DNA from: Methanomassiliicoccaceae archaeon
Lineage (GTDB): Archaea; Thermoplasmatota; Thermoplasmata; Methanomassiliicoccales; Methanomethylophilaceae
Assembly (NCBI GenBank): GCA_016281925.1
Contig: JAEEJP010000070.1
Span: 1-40,614, forward strand
DNA: 40,614 nt
Direction: 5' to 3'
The notes below the pieces were generated by a model. The model was not told the origin of the DNA. It saw nothing but the letters and a program-made list of their open reading frames with translations, and ran no database searches. A program made the translations under genes and the position numbers. Shown piece by piece: positions 33,148-40,614 of the stretch. Every line of letters begins with the position of its first letter. Position 1 is the stretch's first letter.

Positions 33148-34386
33148 ATGCCCACCCTTTCCTTCGGAGACATAAGGAAATACGAAGGATGCCCGCATGC
33201 ATACAGGCTTTCCGCCATGTCTGACGACTGGAGGATCTCCCTCAGGGACTGCCTGGACGTCTCCATCCACAGGATGATGGCCCATGCCAACAGCAGGCGC
33301 GTGATGGGCCATCCAATAACCTCCGCGGAAGCCTTGGCCATGTTCAGGGAGGAATGGGACGCCTGCATGGAGGACGTCTATGCCGGAGAAGGGCAGGATA
33401 TCGCCGAATTCTACAGGAAAGGCGAGATCTGCGCCAGAAAATTCGCCGAATTCGCCGGGAATTCCGACGGCCGCGACATAATCGCGTTCGACATAAGAGG
33501 CGTCCAGAGCCTCCCCCGCGGCAGATCCGCCAGGATTTCCATAGACGAGATCTACAGGAGGGGAGATTCCGCGGTCCTGTGCAGATACATAACCGACGAG
33601 ACCGGCCTCAGAAAGGATCTGGCCGAGGATCTGGAAGCCCGCGTATCGGCTCTGTGGGCCACGTACAGCCTCCAAGGGACCGACAGGATCGTCCTCCAGT
33701 GGAGATACCTTCTGACCGGGGACGAGACGGAATGCCCCGTCCGGAAGCAGTCCATGGGGGAGGCGGCCGAAAAGCTGTCGGAAGAGATAGCCGCGATCGA
33801 AAGCGACCCGGATTATCCTCCCGTCCTGGGGGAAGGATGCTCCGAATGCCCGCACAGAAACAGGTGCCGGCATTACCTCTCTTCGATCAACGGCAGAGAA
33901 AGCATGCCTCAGGAAGAGATAGAGAGCCTCGTCGAGGAATACTCCGATCTGGACGAGAAGATCGCCGCCCTCAGACAGCGCATGGAGATGCTTCAGAGCA
34001 GGAGGGACACCGTCAAAGCGAAGATTGTGGCGTACGCTGACTCAACGAGATGCGACATGGTCGACGGGAGAGACGCGACGATCGGCATCCGCCGCTACAA
34101 AAAGGCGAACCTGCCGAAGGACAAGACCGCGGTCATAAAGAGGCTCAAAGAAACCGGGCAGTACGACAGCATCAGCATGGTGAATTATTCCAGGCTGAGA
34201 TCGGACATCGCCAAAGGGATCGCCGACCCGGTCATAGCGAAGATGGCGGAGATCACCTACGACGTCAGGATGACCCTCACCAGAAAAAGGCGATCGGATC
34301 GGAAATCGACGCGGGTCGCCCCCACAAGAGCGGAGCATACCATCACGTGGGCGCCGATGATCACGCTCAGAACCGCCAGAGGGTAG
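33148..34386 (+). CDS. PD-(D/E)XK-like protein with Cas4-type cysteines and altered active site
   Basis: About 412 residues. An N-terminal cysteine (YEGCPHAYRLS) plus CSECPHRNRC near residue 235 gives the four-cysteine arrangement of Cas4/AddB-type iron-sulfur nucleases. The likely core is ISIDEIYRRGDSAVLCRYIT, but where these enzymes have D/E-x-K it reads CRYIT, so the catalytic lysine seems lost. A coiled-coil segment (LDEKIAALRQRMEMLQSRRD) and a C-terminal domain follow. The last 40 residues or so overlap the opposite gene and end in TAG. The ATG at 33148 starts right at the conserved N-terminus, and the ORF extending to 32698 is not real. Confidence 0.7.
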   Translation: MPTLSFGDIRKYEGCPHAYRLSAMSDDWRISLRDCLDVSIHRMMAHANSRRVMGHPITSAEALAMFREEWDACMEDVYAGEGQDIAEFYRKGEICARKFAEFAGNSDGRDIIAFDIRGVQSLPRGRSARISIDEIYRRGDSAVLCRYITDETGLRKDLAEDLEARVSALWATYSLQGTDRIVLQWRYLLTGDETECPVRKQSMGEAAEKLSEEIAAIESDPDYPPVLGEGCSECPHRNRCRHYLSSINGRESMPQEEIESLVEEYSDLDEKIAALRQRMEMLQSRRDTVKAKIVAYADSTRCDMVDGRDATIGIRRYKKANLPKDKTAVIKRLKETGQYDSISMVNYSRLRSDIAKGIADPVIAKMAEITYDVRMTLTRKRRSDRKSTRVAPTRAEHTITWAPMITLRTARG

Positions 34387-34931
34387 ATCAGGTCATCGAA
34401 CCACCCGCCCGAGTGGATGCCGTAAATCCATGATGCCGCCCCGGCGGCCCCCATCAGGAAGCTCGCCGAAGTTTTCCTGAGCATCAGCGCCAGATACGCC
34501 GCTATAGGGAAGAAGACAAACAGCGACATGCATATGCAGAGGCTATTGTTCTCGGTGATTATCATCCCGTCGTTGACCTGCGTATCGTAAAGGACAATGG
34601 CAAGCGTCAGAACGAAGGAAGCCGCGACCATGCACACGGCAGGATTCCAGACGAACGCCCTCACAGCGCCGTTCTTCCTTCTCATCTCTGCGCTGCGCCT
34701 CGCCTGGAGCTCCGGATCGATGTCCCTCGCTATCTCGAGGATGGAGCGCTTCCCCGCGGCATCGCCGCAAAGCGGACTCTGCAGGCCTGCACCCGCACTC
34801 TTCATGAAGCCTGCAGGCACGCTGGGCTCCGATTCAGAATGGGAAGGCATGGCGGTAGCGTCGAGCATCGCCAAGGAATGCGCGAGCCCATGATTAACAT
34901 TGCCGTCGGCGGATGGGGGCAAGGGAAACAC
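34257..34931 (-). CDS. Hypothetical membrane protein
   Basis: Up to 224 residues. The first 80 or so are polar; four or five membrane helices follow from about residue 93 (VCMVAASFVLTLAIVLY, LCICMSLFVFFPIAAYLALML, ASFLMGAAGAASWIYGI, LIYPLAVLSVIIGAHVMVCSALV). I do not recognise the family. The start is uncertain: 34931 is the longest and 34868 (MLDATAMPSH) is an alternative. The 3' end overlaps the convergent PD-(D/E)XK-like gene by 130 bases. Confidence 0.55.
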   Translation of the reverse strand: MFPLPPSADGNVNHGLAHSLAMLDATAMPSHSESEPSVPAGFMKSAGAGLQSPLCGDAAGKRSILEIARDIDPELQARRSAEMRRKNGAVRAFVWNPAVCMVAASFVLTLAIVLYDTQVNDGMIITENNSLCICMSLFVFFPIAAYLALMLRKTSASFLMGAAGAASWIYGIHSGGWFDDLIYPLAVLSVIIGAHVMVCSALVGATRVDFRSDRLFLVRVILTS

Positions 34932-35001
34932 TGCGCCATGAGAATTCCGCCGCGGCCAGATGGATAAAGGTCGGTTGGGCCCCGGAGTCCGACGGCTCCG
35001 G

Positions 35002-35490
35002 TCAGATGTACATGTAGTCCGAGGACTTCTTCCAGGCGTCGGCCTCGATCATCTGCTTGATGTCGCCGTCGACCTTGTCCACTGTGTCCAGAGACATCTG
35101 GATGAATGTCGCCACCACCTCGGGAGTGAGGTTGATGACGCTGTCGGGTATGCTGTACTGGAACACCGGAGCGTATCCGTCGTCTATCGGATGGAGATAG
35201 AAGCGCCCGTAGCGGATGTCATTGTTCAGGGTGTTGATCCTGTCGAGAACGCCCATCTTATGGGATTCGTCCACCGAGAACGACATGAGAACGAGGATCC
35301 CGATGGAATTCTCGTCGGAAGCTGCCACGACCCTCATCGGGATGTCGTCGCCCATGACATCGCAGATGACGCTGCCGTTCTCGTCGACGCTGTACTTGTA
35401 CTCCATGAGGTCGAACGACTTCCTGACAGTCTCCTTGATCTCGGAAAGACTGTGCCCTTTCACGGAGACCTTCTTCTTGAGCCCAAACAT
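35002..35490 (-). CDS. YbjN-domain protein
   Basis: A 162-residue soluble alpha/beta protein. It has the YbjN layout (single-copy type III secretion-chaperone-like fold): an N-terminal helix with SLSEIKETVRKSFDL, a middle sheet with VVAASDENSIGILVLMSFSV, then LDRINTLNNDIRYGRFYL and LTPEVVATFIQMSLDTVDKV. Proteins of this type often act as chaperone-like regulators; its partner is unknown. A TATA-like stretch precedes the start, and paired CACTATAGT repeats lie further upstream. Confidence 0.75.
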   Translation of the reverse strand: MFGLKKKVSVKGHSLSEIKETVRKSFDLMEYKYSVDENGSVICDVMGDDIPMRVVAASDENSIGILVLMSFSVDESHKMGVLDRINTLNNDIRYGRFYLHPIDDGYAPVFQYSIPDSVINLTPEVVATFIQMSLDTVDKVDGDIKQMIEADAWKKSSDYMYI

Positions 35491-35554
35491 GACGGAGGCA
35501 ATAGTTTAGCATTATGAATAAGTATTGTCTCGGCCCCCGGTTAAGCAATGATAG

Positions 35555-35581
35555 CACTATAGTATGCAGTATCACTATAGT
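35555..35581. repeat. Two CACTATAGT direct repeats upstream of the YbjN gene
   Basis: CACTATAGT occurs at 35555-35563 and 35573-35581, 18 bases apart. It is the reverse complement of the ACTATAGTG pair at 28005-28035. Between the tadC stop and the YbjN promoter, so it could regulate YbjN. Confidence 0.45.
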
Positions 35582-35594
35582 AGTATAATCGGCA

Positions 35595-37052
35595 TCATAC
35601 GGGCCGGAATCCCTGCTCCCGGCCCGCATAATGCCCGTTTCCCGGCCGTCGGAGCGCTATCCCGCAGCACACGCAGAATACTGCCTGGCCTATCGGGCAC
35701 ATCAGGCAGAACCTCCACAGCATCCTCCTGAACCCCTCTCCGCCGCCCAGGCTTCCCATCAGTATGGCGATCGTGGCGCAGAGCTCGGCCAGATACACCG
35801 AGAGCACGGCCGCGGTGCCGTCCAATCCGGTGAAGCCCTCTATCTGCGAGAGGGGAGCCAGCATGGACACGCTCATTCCGAGGACCATCGGCGCGAAGAA
35901 GACAGCCGTGGCCAGCATCATGTCGGTCATGCTCTTGAGGTTCATCTCCAGCCTCCTCCATGCGTGGCTCCTGTTCTGGAACTGCCTCCCCAGCGCGATA
36001 GCCAGGCGCCCGGCGTCGGCCACATCCCTGCGGGAGCACCTGCAGATGTCCGCGAACGCAACGGCCACATCCCCTGATATGGGCTTTATGGATCTGGCCA
36101 CTGCCTTCACCGCATCCCCTTTGCACAGGGACAGCTCCCTGGAATATGCCGCGGCGGCATCGGCGCATTCGCTCCTGACGGCAATTGCGCCGGACGATGC
36201 GCTCTCGAAGTTGTCGCCGGAGATCATCCTGCTGCCCATGTCGAACACGCAGTCCCTCAGGCCGCCCTCGCATTTGGAGCGCTTCCTATCTTCGGCCACA
36301 TCCTTCCACATCAGAGCCAGCGTTATCACCGAGGCCGGAGCCAGGGTGAACAGCACCAGCTCGTCCGCCCCGCCGCCCATGCTGAGATACGCGGCGGCCA
36401 GGGGTATCGACAGAAGAAGGGGGAACGCACAGCGGAGTTCGCGGGCCTCCAACCCGGCGATGAGGAACGGATTGGTGTATCTGAGCCAGAAGGATATCAG
36501 CAGTATCGCCGCCGGGATCAGGGCCACCGTGACGAAGACGATAGCGCCTTTGTCAATGGTCCCTATCCCCATCATCCCGCCGACGCTCAGCATAGGAAGG
36601 ATCGACATCAGTATCATCGGCACCAGGATCCCGATCCCGAACACCGTCATGCATGGGGTGTTCAGAGATGCGCCGTATTCGTCCCCCATGTCCTTCACTG
36701 CGGTCAGAGCTATGTCGGAGGCGTCCTTCAGCATGCTGGACCTCTCCTCGCGGCCGGATGATTCCGAAGCCGCCATGCACATATGGATCGCCCTTCTGTA
36801 TCCGGCGGCCGAATCAGGGAGCTCGGACATGGAATCCGAGACGCAGGACGCCATGGTCTCGGAGGACTTCGTGTCGACGCTCCTGACTATGGACGAGAAC
36901 AGCTTCCTGGACAGCGGCGGCCCCTCGGAAGCCACCATCCTCACGGCGGCGTCCCATGAGCCCCCTGATTCGAGGGAAGACGTCATCATGCCGACGACCG
37001 TGGGGCACTCGTTCAGAAGCCTTTTGCTGTCGGTGCCGCTGAGCCCCCTCAT
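35595..37052 (-). CDS. tadC: TadC-like type II secretion/pilus membrane protein
   Basis: About 485 residues. It is the inner-membrane platform protein (GspF/TadC domain) of archaeal type IV pilus or Tad-like systems, with two cytoplasmic helical F domains, membrane helix pairs (VFGIGILVPMILMSILPML, FVTVALIPAAILLISFWL) and a final hydrophobic block. The helical domains carry ALGRQFQNRSHAWRRL and similar. The start at 37052 overlaps the tadA stop (ATGA), so both form one operon. Without its ATPase partner complete, the system is probably not working; pilin or prepilin peptidase genes are not in the window. Confidence 0.8.
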   Translation of the reverse strand: MRGLSGTDSKRLLNECPTVVGMMTSSLESGGSWDAAVRMVASEGPPLSRKLFSSIVRSVDTKSSETMASCVSDSMSELPDSAAGYRRAIHMCMAASESSGREERSSMLKDASDIALTAVKDMGDEYGASLNTPCMTVFGIGILVPMILMSILPMLSVGGMMGIGTIDKGAIVFVTVALIPAAILLISFWLRYTNPFLIAGLEARELRCAFPLLLSIPLAAAYLSMGGGADELVLFTLAPASVITLALMWKDVAEDRKRSKCEGGLRDCVFDMGSRMISGDNFESASSGAIAVRSECADAAAAYSRELSLCKGDAVKAVARSIKPISGDVAVAFADICRCSRRDVADAGRLAIALGRQFQNRSHAWRRLEMNLKSMTDMMLATAVFFAPMVLGMSVSMLAPLSQIEGFTGLDGTAAVLSVYLAELCATIAILMGSLGGGEGFRRMLWRFCLMCPIGQAVFCVCCGIALRRPGNGHYAGREQGFRPV

Positions 37053-37915
37053 AGCTGGGACACCCTCCTCTTCAGCTCGTCCAGAGCGGCTTCCGCGGGA
37101 GCCGACGGAGGCATCCTGGAAAGCACGTCGTTCGACAGCGCGATCCATTCCGGGCCGAAGTATCTCTCGTCGGTCCTCCCCATCTCCGCCAGCCAGAACC
37201 TCATGGCAGACCTTGCCCGGATGTCCTTGGCCGCCTCTGCCTTCCCCATCTGGGACATCTTCATGGCCCTTTTCATGGACGGGGCCTCGAACATCGCCGA
37301 CTGGTCCGTCATGTCTATGAACTTCCCGGGCTCCGGCGCCGTGCATACGAACTCCACCGCCCTCCTGACGAGGCTCCCGGTCCGCCGGTCCTTCACCGTC
37401 CCCAAAGACACGATGGCATCCGTGGCCATGAACGCCTCGGGGGCGATCCCCATGTCGTATACGACGCGGTTGTATACCGACAGCGCGGAATCGCCGTGTA
37501 TGGTCCCCATTATTGCGCTCCCCGCCTTGCCCGTCCTCATGCTCTGGTAAAGGGTGCGGGCCTCGTCGCCCCTCACCTCGCCCATGACTATGGCGGATTC
37601 GCCCATCCTGAGCGACACTCTGAGCGCCTCGTCGGCGTTGGAAAGGGGGCTGCCGTCGTTCCTGTCGTCCACCAGTATGGTCTGGACCTTGTACCCCATG
37701 TTGCGCATCTGTTCCCCGGGCAGTTCGATAGTGTCCTCCATCCCTAAGATCCCCGAGGTCCGAGGAAACTCAAACCGGGAATCCGAAAAGCGGGACGGGC
37801 CTGCTTCCGATCGTGCACGACAGGACTCGGCATCTCCCGATATCCGGGCGGAGCGCCGCCTCCCTCGGAGGCCGCTATCAGCAAGGGTGGCTATTAAGGT
37901 TTGCAGGGCCGGCAT
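37049..37915 (-). pseudogene. tadA: TadA-like secretion ATPase, N-terminal half missing
   Basis: From about GMEDTIELPGEQM the sequence is a clear TadA/VirB11-type ATPase: YKVQTILVDDR, the Walker B and Asp-box region AIVMGEVRGDEA, then QSMRTGKAGSAIMGTIHGDSALSVYNRVVYDMGIAPEAFMATDAIVSL. Full proteins have some 300 residues before this with Walker A (GPTGSGKT); here only about 60 low-similarity residues precede, with no Walker A. A TATA run at 37936-37950 is placed for an ATG at 37915, so a truncated protein may still be made. The missing part lies just where the RloAB-integrase island begins, so an insertion or deletion probably removed it. Confidence 0.75.
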
Positions 37916-37935
37916 ATCGAACGTTTGCAAAAGAT

Positions 37936-37950
37936 TATTTTAAATATAGT
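37936..37950 (-). promoter_or_regulatory. TATA element before the truncated tadA
   Basis: On the minus strand ACTATATTTAAAATAATC lies about 25 bases before the ATG at 37915. The neighbouring plus-strand ATATAGTGACATATAGTTG is a pair resembling the CTATAGTG repeats elsewhere. Confidence 0.4.
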
Positions 37951-38001
37951 GACATATAGTTGTAAAATACTTTCAAATAAAAAAACGAGTATTTATTACT
38001 C

Positions 38002-39216
38002 ATGCTCGTAGACCTGTCAATATAGAACTACGGGCCGTTCCGCGACAGGAGGACATTCAGCATGGTCGCGTCGTCGCTCAAAGACGACGAGTCGGGGGTC
38101 CTGAGGACCGAGGGAGTAGACTCCGGGCTGCTGAAGGCATCCGCCGTGTTCGGCCCCAACTCCTCCGGGAAGTCGTACATCGTCAAAGCGGTCCAGAGCC
38201 TCAAAATTGTGGTCGGCTCCGCCCGCCCGGAGGGTCTGATGCCCGAGTACATACCATTCAGGCTGTCGAAGGACTGCCTGAACGCCCCTGTCGAGCTGTC
38301 CATAAGGGTGCTTAGGGACGGCACCGTATACGAGTACAGCATATCGTACCGTTTAGACGGGATCGTATCTGAGTCCCTCCGCAGGAAGGTCGGGAGGAAG
38401 TACGAACCGGTGTTCGTGAGGGGGACTGGAAAGGAGATGATGGACCCCGTCGTCAAAGAGAGGCTGACAAGCACCACCGCCTACCTCAACATCGCCCCAG
38501 GGTTCAACTACCCAGTCTGCAACGCGGTACTCCAGGAGATCATGGGCATCATGATCGTGTACCAGTCCATGGACCTGTTCGTGCAGGAGTCCTACAGGTA
38601 CGCCATGCGCGACCCGGAGATGAAGGAGATGATGAGGTCGGGGCTGGACGCAGCCGACCTGGTAACAGGGTTCGTGGGCGAGGAGCGCACCATCCCCGGA
38701 CGCAGGGTCAAGGTCAGCGAGGGCATCGAGACCGAGATCAGGCCGCACACATACGCCGAGATCCAGCTCATCCACAGCTTCAAGGACGCAGACGTAGACC
38801 AGAAAATGCTCTCATTCCCTTTAGATATCGAGTCGTCCGGTACCGTCGAGATGTTCTCGCTGATGGGCCCCGTCGCCAAGGCCCTGAAGGAAGGGCGCAC
38901 ACTGATTATCGACGAGTTCGGGGTGAACCTGCACCCTCTCCTGAACAGATGGATAGTGGGGCTGTTCAACTACACCTCCAACGACAACGGGGCGCAGCTC
39001 ATAGTGAACACCCACGACCTGTGCCTCATGGACATCGAGGAGGTGTTCAGGAGAGATCAGATCTGGCTCACCAACAAGTGCCGCGACACCGGCGCATGCG
39101 ACCTGTACTCGTTGGCCGACATCAAAGGGGTCCGGAAGACCACCGACGTCAGGAAGGAGTACCTCCTAGGGAGATACGACGCTCTGCCAATGATCGTAGG
39201 GGTCCGCGTGCTATGA
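38002..39216 (+). CDS. RloA/AbiLi-type ATPase with in-frame UAG at codon 8
   Basis: The conserved AAA_15 ATPase reads SAVFGPNSSGKS (Walker A), a long insert, LSFPLDIESSGT (signature-like) and TLIIDEFGVNLHP (Walker B), as in RloA or AbiLi proteins of abortive infection. The ORF without UAG begins at 38062, but the family start lies upstream: ATG at 38002 gives MLVDLSI, then TAG (38023-38025), then NYGPFRDRRTFSMVASS in the same frame. Family members have this N-terminus with a normal residue at the UAG, often Lys. A TATA-like run near 37972-37980 fits a start at 38002. UAG may be read as pyrrolysine or may be a nonsense mutation. Confidence 0.75.
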
Positions 39217-39833
39217 GCCAAGGGGCGCGTCCAGAGGGCAGAAGAAGGCATCGCCGGCCGGCCGACGTCTACGTCATCGTAGGGGAAGGGGCGTCCGAGA
39301 CGCTGTACTTCGACATGATATCCAGGATCTTCCCAGGAGCCTCGGTACACACTTGCGATGCGAAAGGCGGTGACCTGAGGAGCATGAGGCAGGCGGTGTC
39401 GAGGGAAGCGTCGCGGAGCGGGAAGAGCAATCGCATCGCGGCAGTCATGGACGTCGATGAGAAGACTCCTGCCCAAGTAGGGGAGTTCGACAGATGGTGC
39501 CAGGAGAGAGGCGTCGATCTCTACGTCTCCAACCCGTCCTTCGAGGTGTACCTCCTCATGCACTACCGGAACGTCCCCTCGAGCCTGACCCAGAAGGACC
39601 TGGAGGAGGCCCTGTCGGTCAGCACCGGGAGGAGGTACGACAAGGGGAGGGGGATACGCATCTCCGAGGAGGCCGTGGCGGGAGCTCTGCGCAGGGCCGA
39701 GGCCTCTCTGCCAGACCCCGCCACAGTCGAGGAGGTTGCAGCGAGGCCGGGCACCACTACGGTCCACAAGCTGGTGAAGAAGATCGCCGGACTGGCCGGA
39801 GAGCGGCCGGAGCCGCCTCCGGCCAGGCCATGA
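39213..39833 (+). CDS. RloB/AbiLii-type protein
   Basis: A 206-residue RloB-family protein. It opens with a basic tail and then VYVIVGEGASETLYFDMISRIF, the conserved EGxxE start of the family, and later NPSFEVYLLMHYRN and YDKGRG. RloB is the partner of RloA ATPases; together they form AbiL-type abortive infection modules. The start overlaps the RloA stop (ATGA), so the two are translationally coupled. No signal or membrane segments. Confidence 0.82.
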   Translation: MSQGARPEGRRRHRRPADVYVIVGEGASETLYFDMISRIFPGASVHTCDAKGGDLRSMRQAVSREASRSGKSNRIAAVMDVDEKTPAQVGEFDRWCQERGVDLYVSNPSFEVYLLMHYRNVPSSLTQKDLEEALSVSTGRRYDKGRGIRISEEAVAGALRRAEASLPDPATVEEVAARPGTTTVHKLVKKIAGLAGERPEPPPARP

Positions 39834-39855
39834 ATAAGAAGTTTGGAGGGGCGGG

Positions 39856-40614
39856 TCAGACCAACGCGCCGAAGGCCCTGTCCACCGCCCCGACGGCCGC
39901 ACCGATTCTGCGGGGGTCGGCGTAGATGTAGCAGCGAAGGGTAGTGTCGATCGACGAGTGCCTCATCATCCTGCGCAGGGTGTCCAGATCGACCCCTGCG
40001 TCCTTCATGGTCGTCGCGAAGAAACGCCGAAGGCAGTGGGGACTGAAGGATACCCCCGACCGCTCCACGAGGCCGTCCAGGACGGTCTCCAGCGCCCTGA
40101 TGGACATGGGCCTGCCCACGTTCCTCATGCGCTCGTTGATGAAGAGGCGGCCGTTGGACCTGTCCCCGTATTCGCTCAGGATCCTCTCGCGGTGCTCCAG
40201 GTAGGGTCCGAGGTCCCGCTTTACCAGCTCGGACATGGCCATGATCTCGACCTTCCCCGCTCCGGCCCCCTTCCCTTTGACGTACAGCTTGTCCCCTCTG
40301 ATGTCGTCAAGCTCTATGGACACGATCTCCTTCCTGCGGAGGCCCATGGAGGCGCCGAGGCCGAGGATCAGACGCTCGGCCACGTCCGCGGCCCTGTAGA
40401 GCTCCACCCATTCGTCGCTGAAGATGAACTTCCTCCTGGCGGTCTCGCCGTTGAACCTTATCCTCGCGTCCGGGAAAGGGTTGTATCCGGTGGCGAAATC
40501 CATGAACCACCCGAACGTGTAGAGGTAGTTGCGGGCGGTTGCCTCCGTGTACCCTCCGAAGGCGGCGCGGAGCTTCCTGAAGTCCACGGGGTCGACGTCC
40601 TCCAGTTCGAAATC
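39856..40614 (-). CDS. Tyrosine recombinase/integrase (5' end outside window)
   Basis: About 252 visible residues, open to the right edge; the GTG at 40587 is only an internal possibility. An N-terminal SAM-like core-binding part (GGYTEATARNYLYTFGWFMDF) is followed by the catalytic domain with Arg (MGLRRKEIVSIELDDI), His-x-x-Arg (HCLRRFFATTM), His (MMRHSS) and the Tyr nucleophile in CYIYAD. It resembles XerD-like and archaeal element integrases. It probably moves the island that carries the RloAB pair. No att repeat is recognisable. Confidence 0.9.
   Translation of the reverse strand, partial: DFELEDVDPVDFRKLRAAFGGYTEATARNYLYTFGWFMDFATGYNPFPDARIRFNGETARRKFIFSDEWVELYRAADVAERLILGLGASMGLRRKEIVSIELDDIRGDKLYVKGKGAGAGKVEIMAMSELVKRDLGPYLEHRERILSEYGDRSNGRLFINERMRNVGRPMSIRALETVLDGLVERSGVSFSPHCLRRFFATTMKDAGVDLDTLRRMMRHSSIDTTLRCYIYADPRRIGAAVGAVDRAFGALV

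Noticed and set aside
34384-34386. UAG ending the PD-(D/E)XK-like gene as a second pyrrolysine codon
   Set aside because: Readthrough would add only about 12 residues before the next stop, and the region is antisense to a membrane-protein gene, so there is no sign of conserved sequence after it.
35764-37320. Plus-strand 518-codon open frame
   Set aside because: Antisense to tadC and the end of tadA; no recognisable protein feature.
1-40614. CRISPR array
   Set aside because: No regularly spaced repeats of 25-40 bases were seen anywhere in the window.

Overview
The window comes from a methanogenic archaeon of the order Methanomassiliicoccales (Thermoplasmata), probably family Methanomethylophilaceae. 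It carries a pyrrolysine cluster (amber-suppressor tRNA-Pyl, an N-terminally short PylS, PylB), a monomethylamine methyltransferase gene with an in-frame amber codon, its corrinoid protein, a methanogenesis marker 8 protein and an archaeal Orc1/Cdc6. Many genes have an archaeal TATA element about 25 bases before the start codon, which suggests leaderless transcripts. No strain can be named from sequence alone.

Layout. 1-5.1 kb: pylT-pylS-pylB, an iron-sulfur flavoprotein, a nitroreductase and the mtmC-mtmB operon. 5.1-5.8 kb: AT-rich intergenic DNA with a 16-base palindrome. 5.8-8.2 kb: a two-gene unit, a TerB_C-domain protein whose N-terminal half is four InlB/Listeria-Bacteroides-like repeats plus a BrxD-like (DUF2791) ATPase. 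8.3-12.3 kb: MarR regulator and a heterodimeric ABC exporter. 12.3-15 kb: a short-chain dehydrogenase coupled to a 31-residue membrane peptide, then two overlapping serine recombinases. 15-17.6 kb: a large membrane-anchored surface protein. 17.7-20.6 kb: DUF1294 protein, flavodoxin, HxlR regulator, HPr-kinase-like P-loop protein and SfsA. 20.7-23.4 kb: two leucine-rich-repeat genes and a small membrane ORF, all broken by single-base frameshifts of the same sense. 23.5-35.5 kb: housekeeping and hypothetical genes (vWA protein, flavin reductase, CysS, HerA-like DUF853 ATPase, methanogenesis marker 8, NcsA-like tRNA thiolase, Orc1/Cdc6, NIF3 protein, DUF2085 protein, PD-(D/E)XK-like protein, YbjN protein). 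35.6-37.9 kb: tadC and a tadA ATPase gene without its N-terminal half. 38.0-40.6 kb: a likely mobile island with an RloA/RloB (AbiL-type) abortive-infection pair and a tyrosine recombinase running off the window.

How they work together. PylS charges tRNA-Pyl with pyrrolysine (PylB starts its synthesis), so UAG in mtmB is read as pyrrolysine; MtmB then moves the methyl group of monomethylamine to the corrinoid of MtmC. The main unexpected observation is a second in-frame UAG, at codon 8 of the island's RloA ATPase. It sits where I recall relatives often having lysine, in a motif otherwise well kept on both sides. It may be a simple nonsense mutation, or it may tie a defence protein to pyrrolysine decoding. 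The TerB_C/InlB-repeat/BrxD-like pair is the other candidate for an undescribed system.
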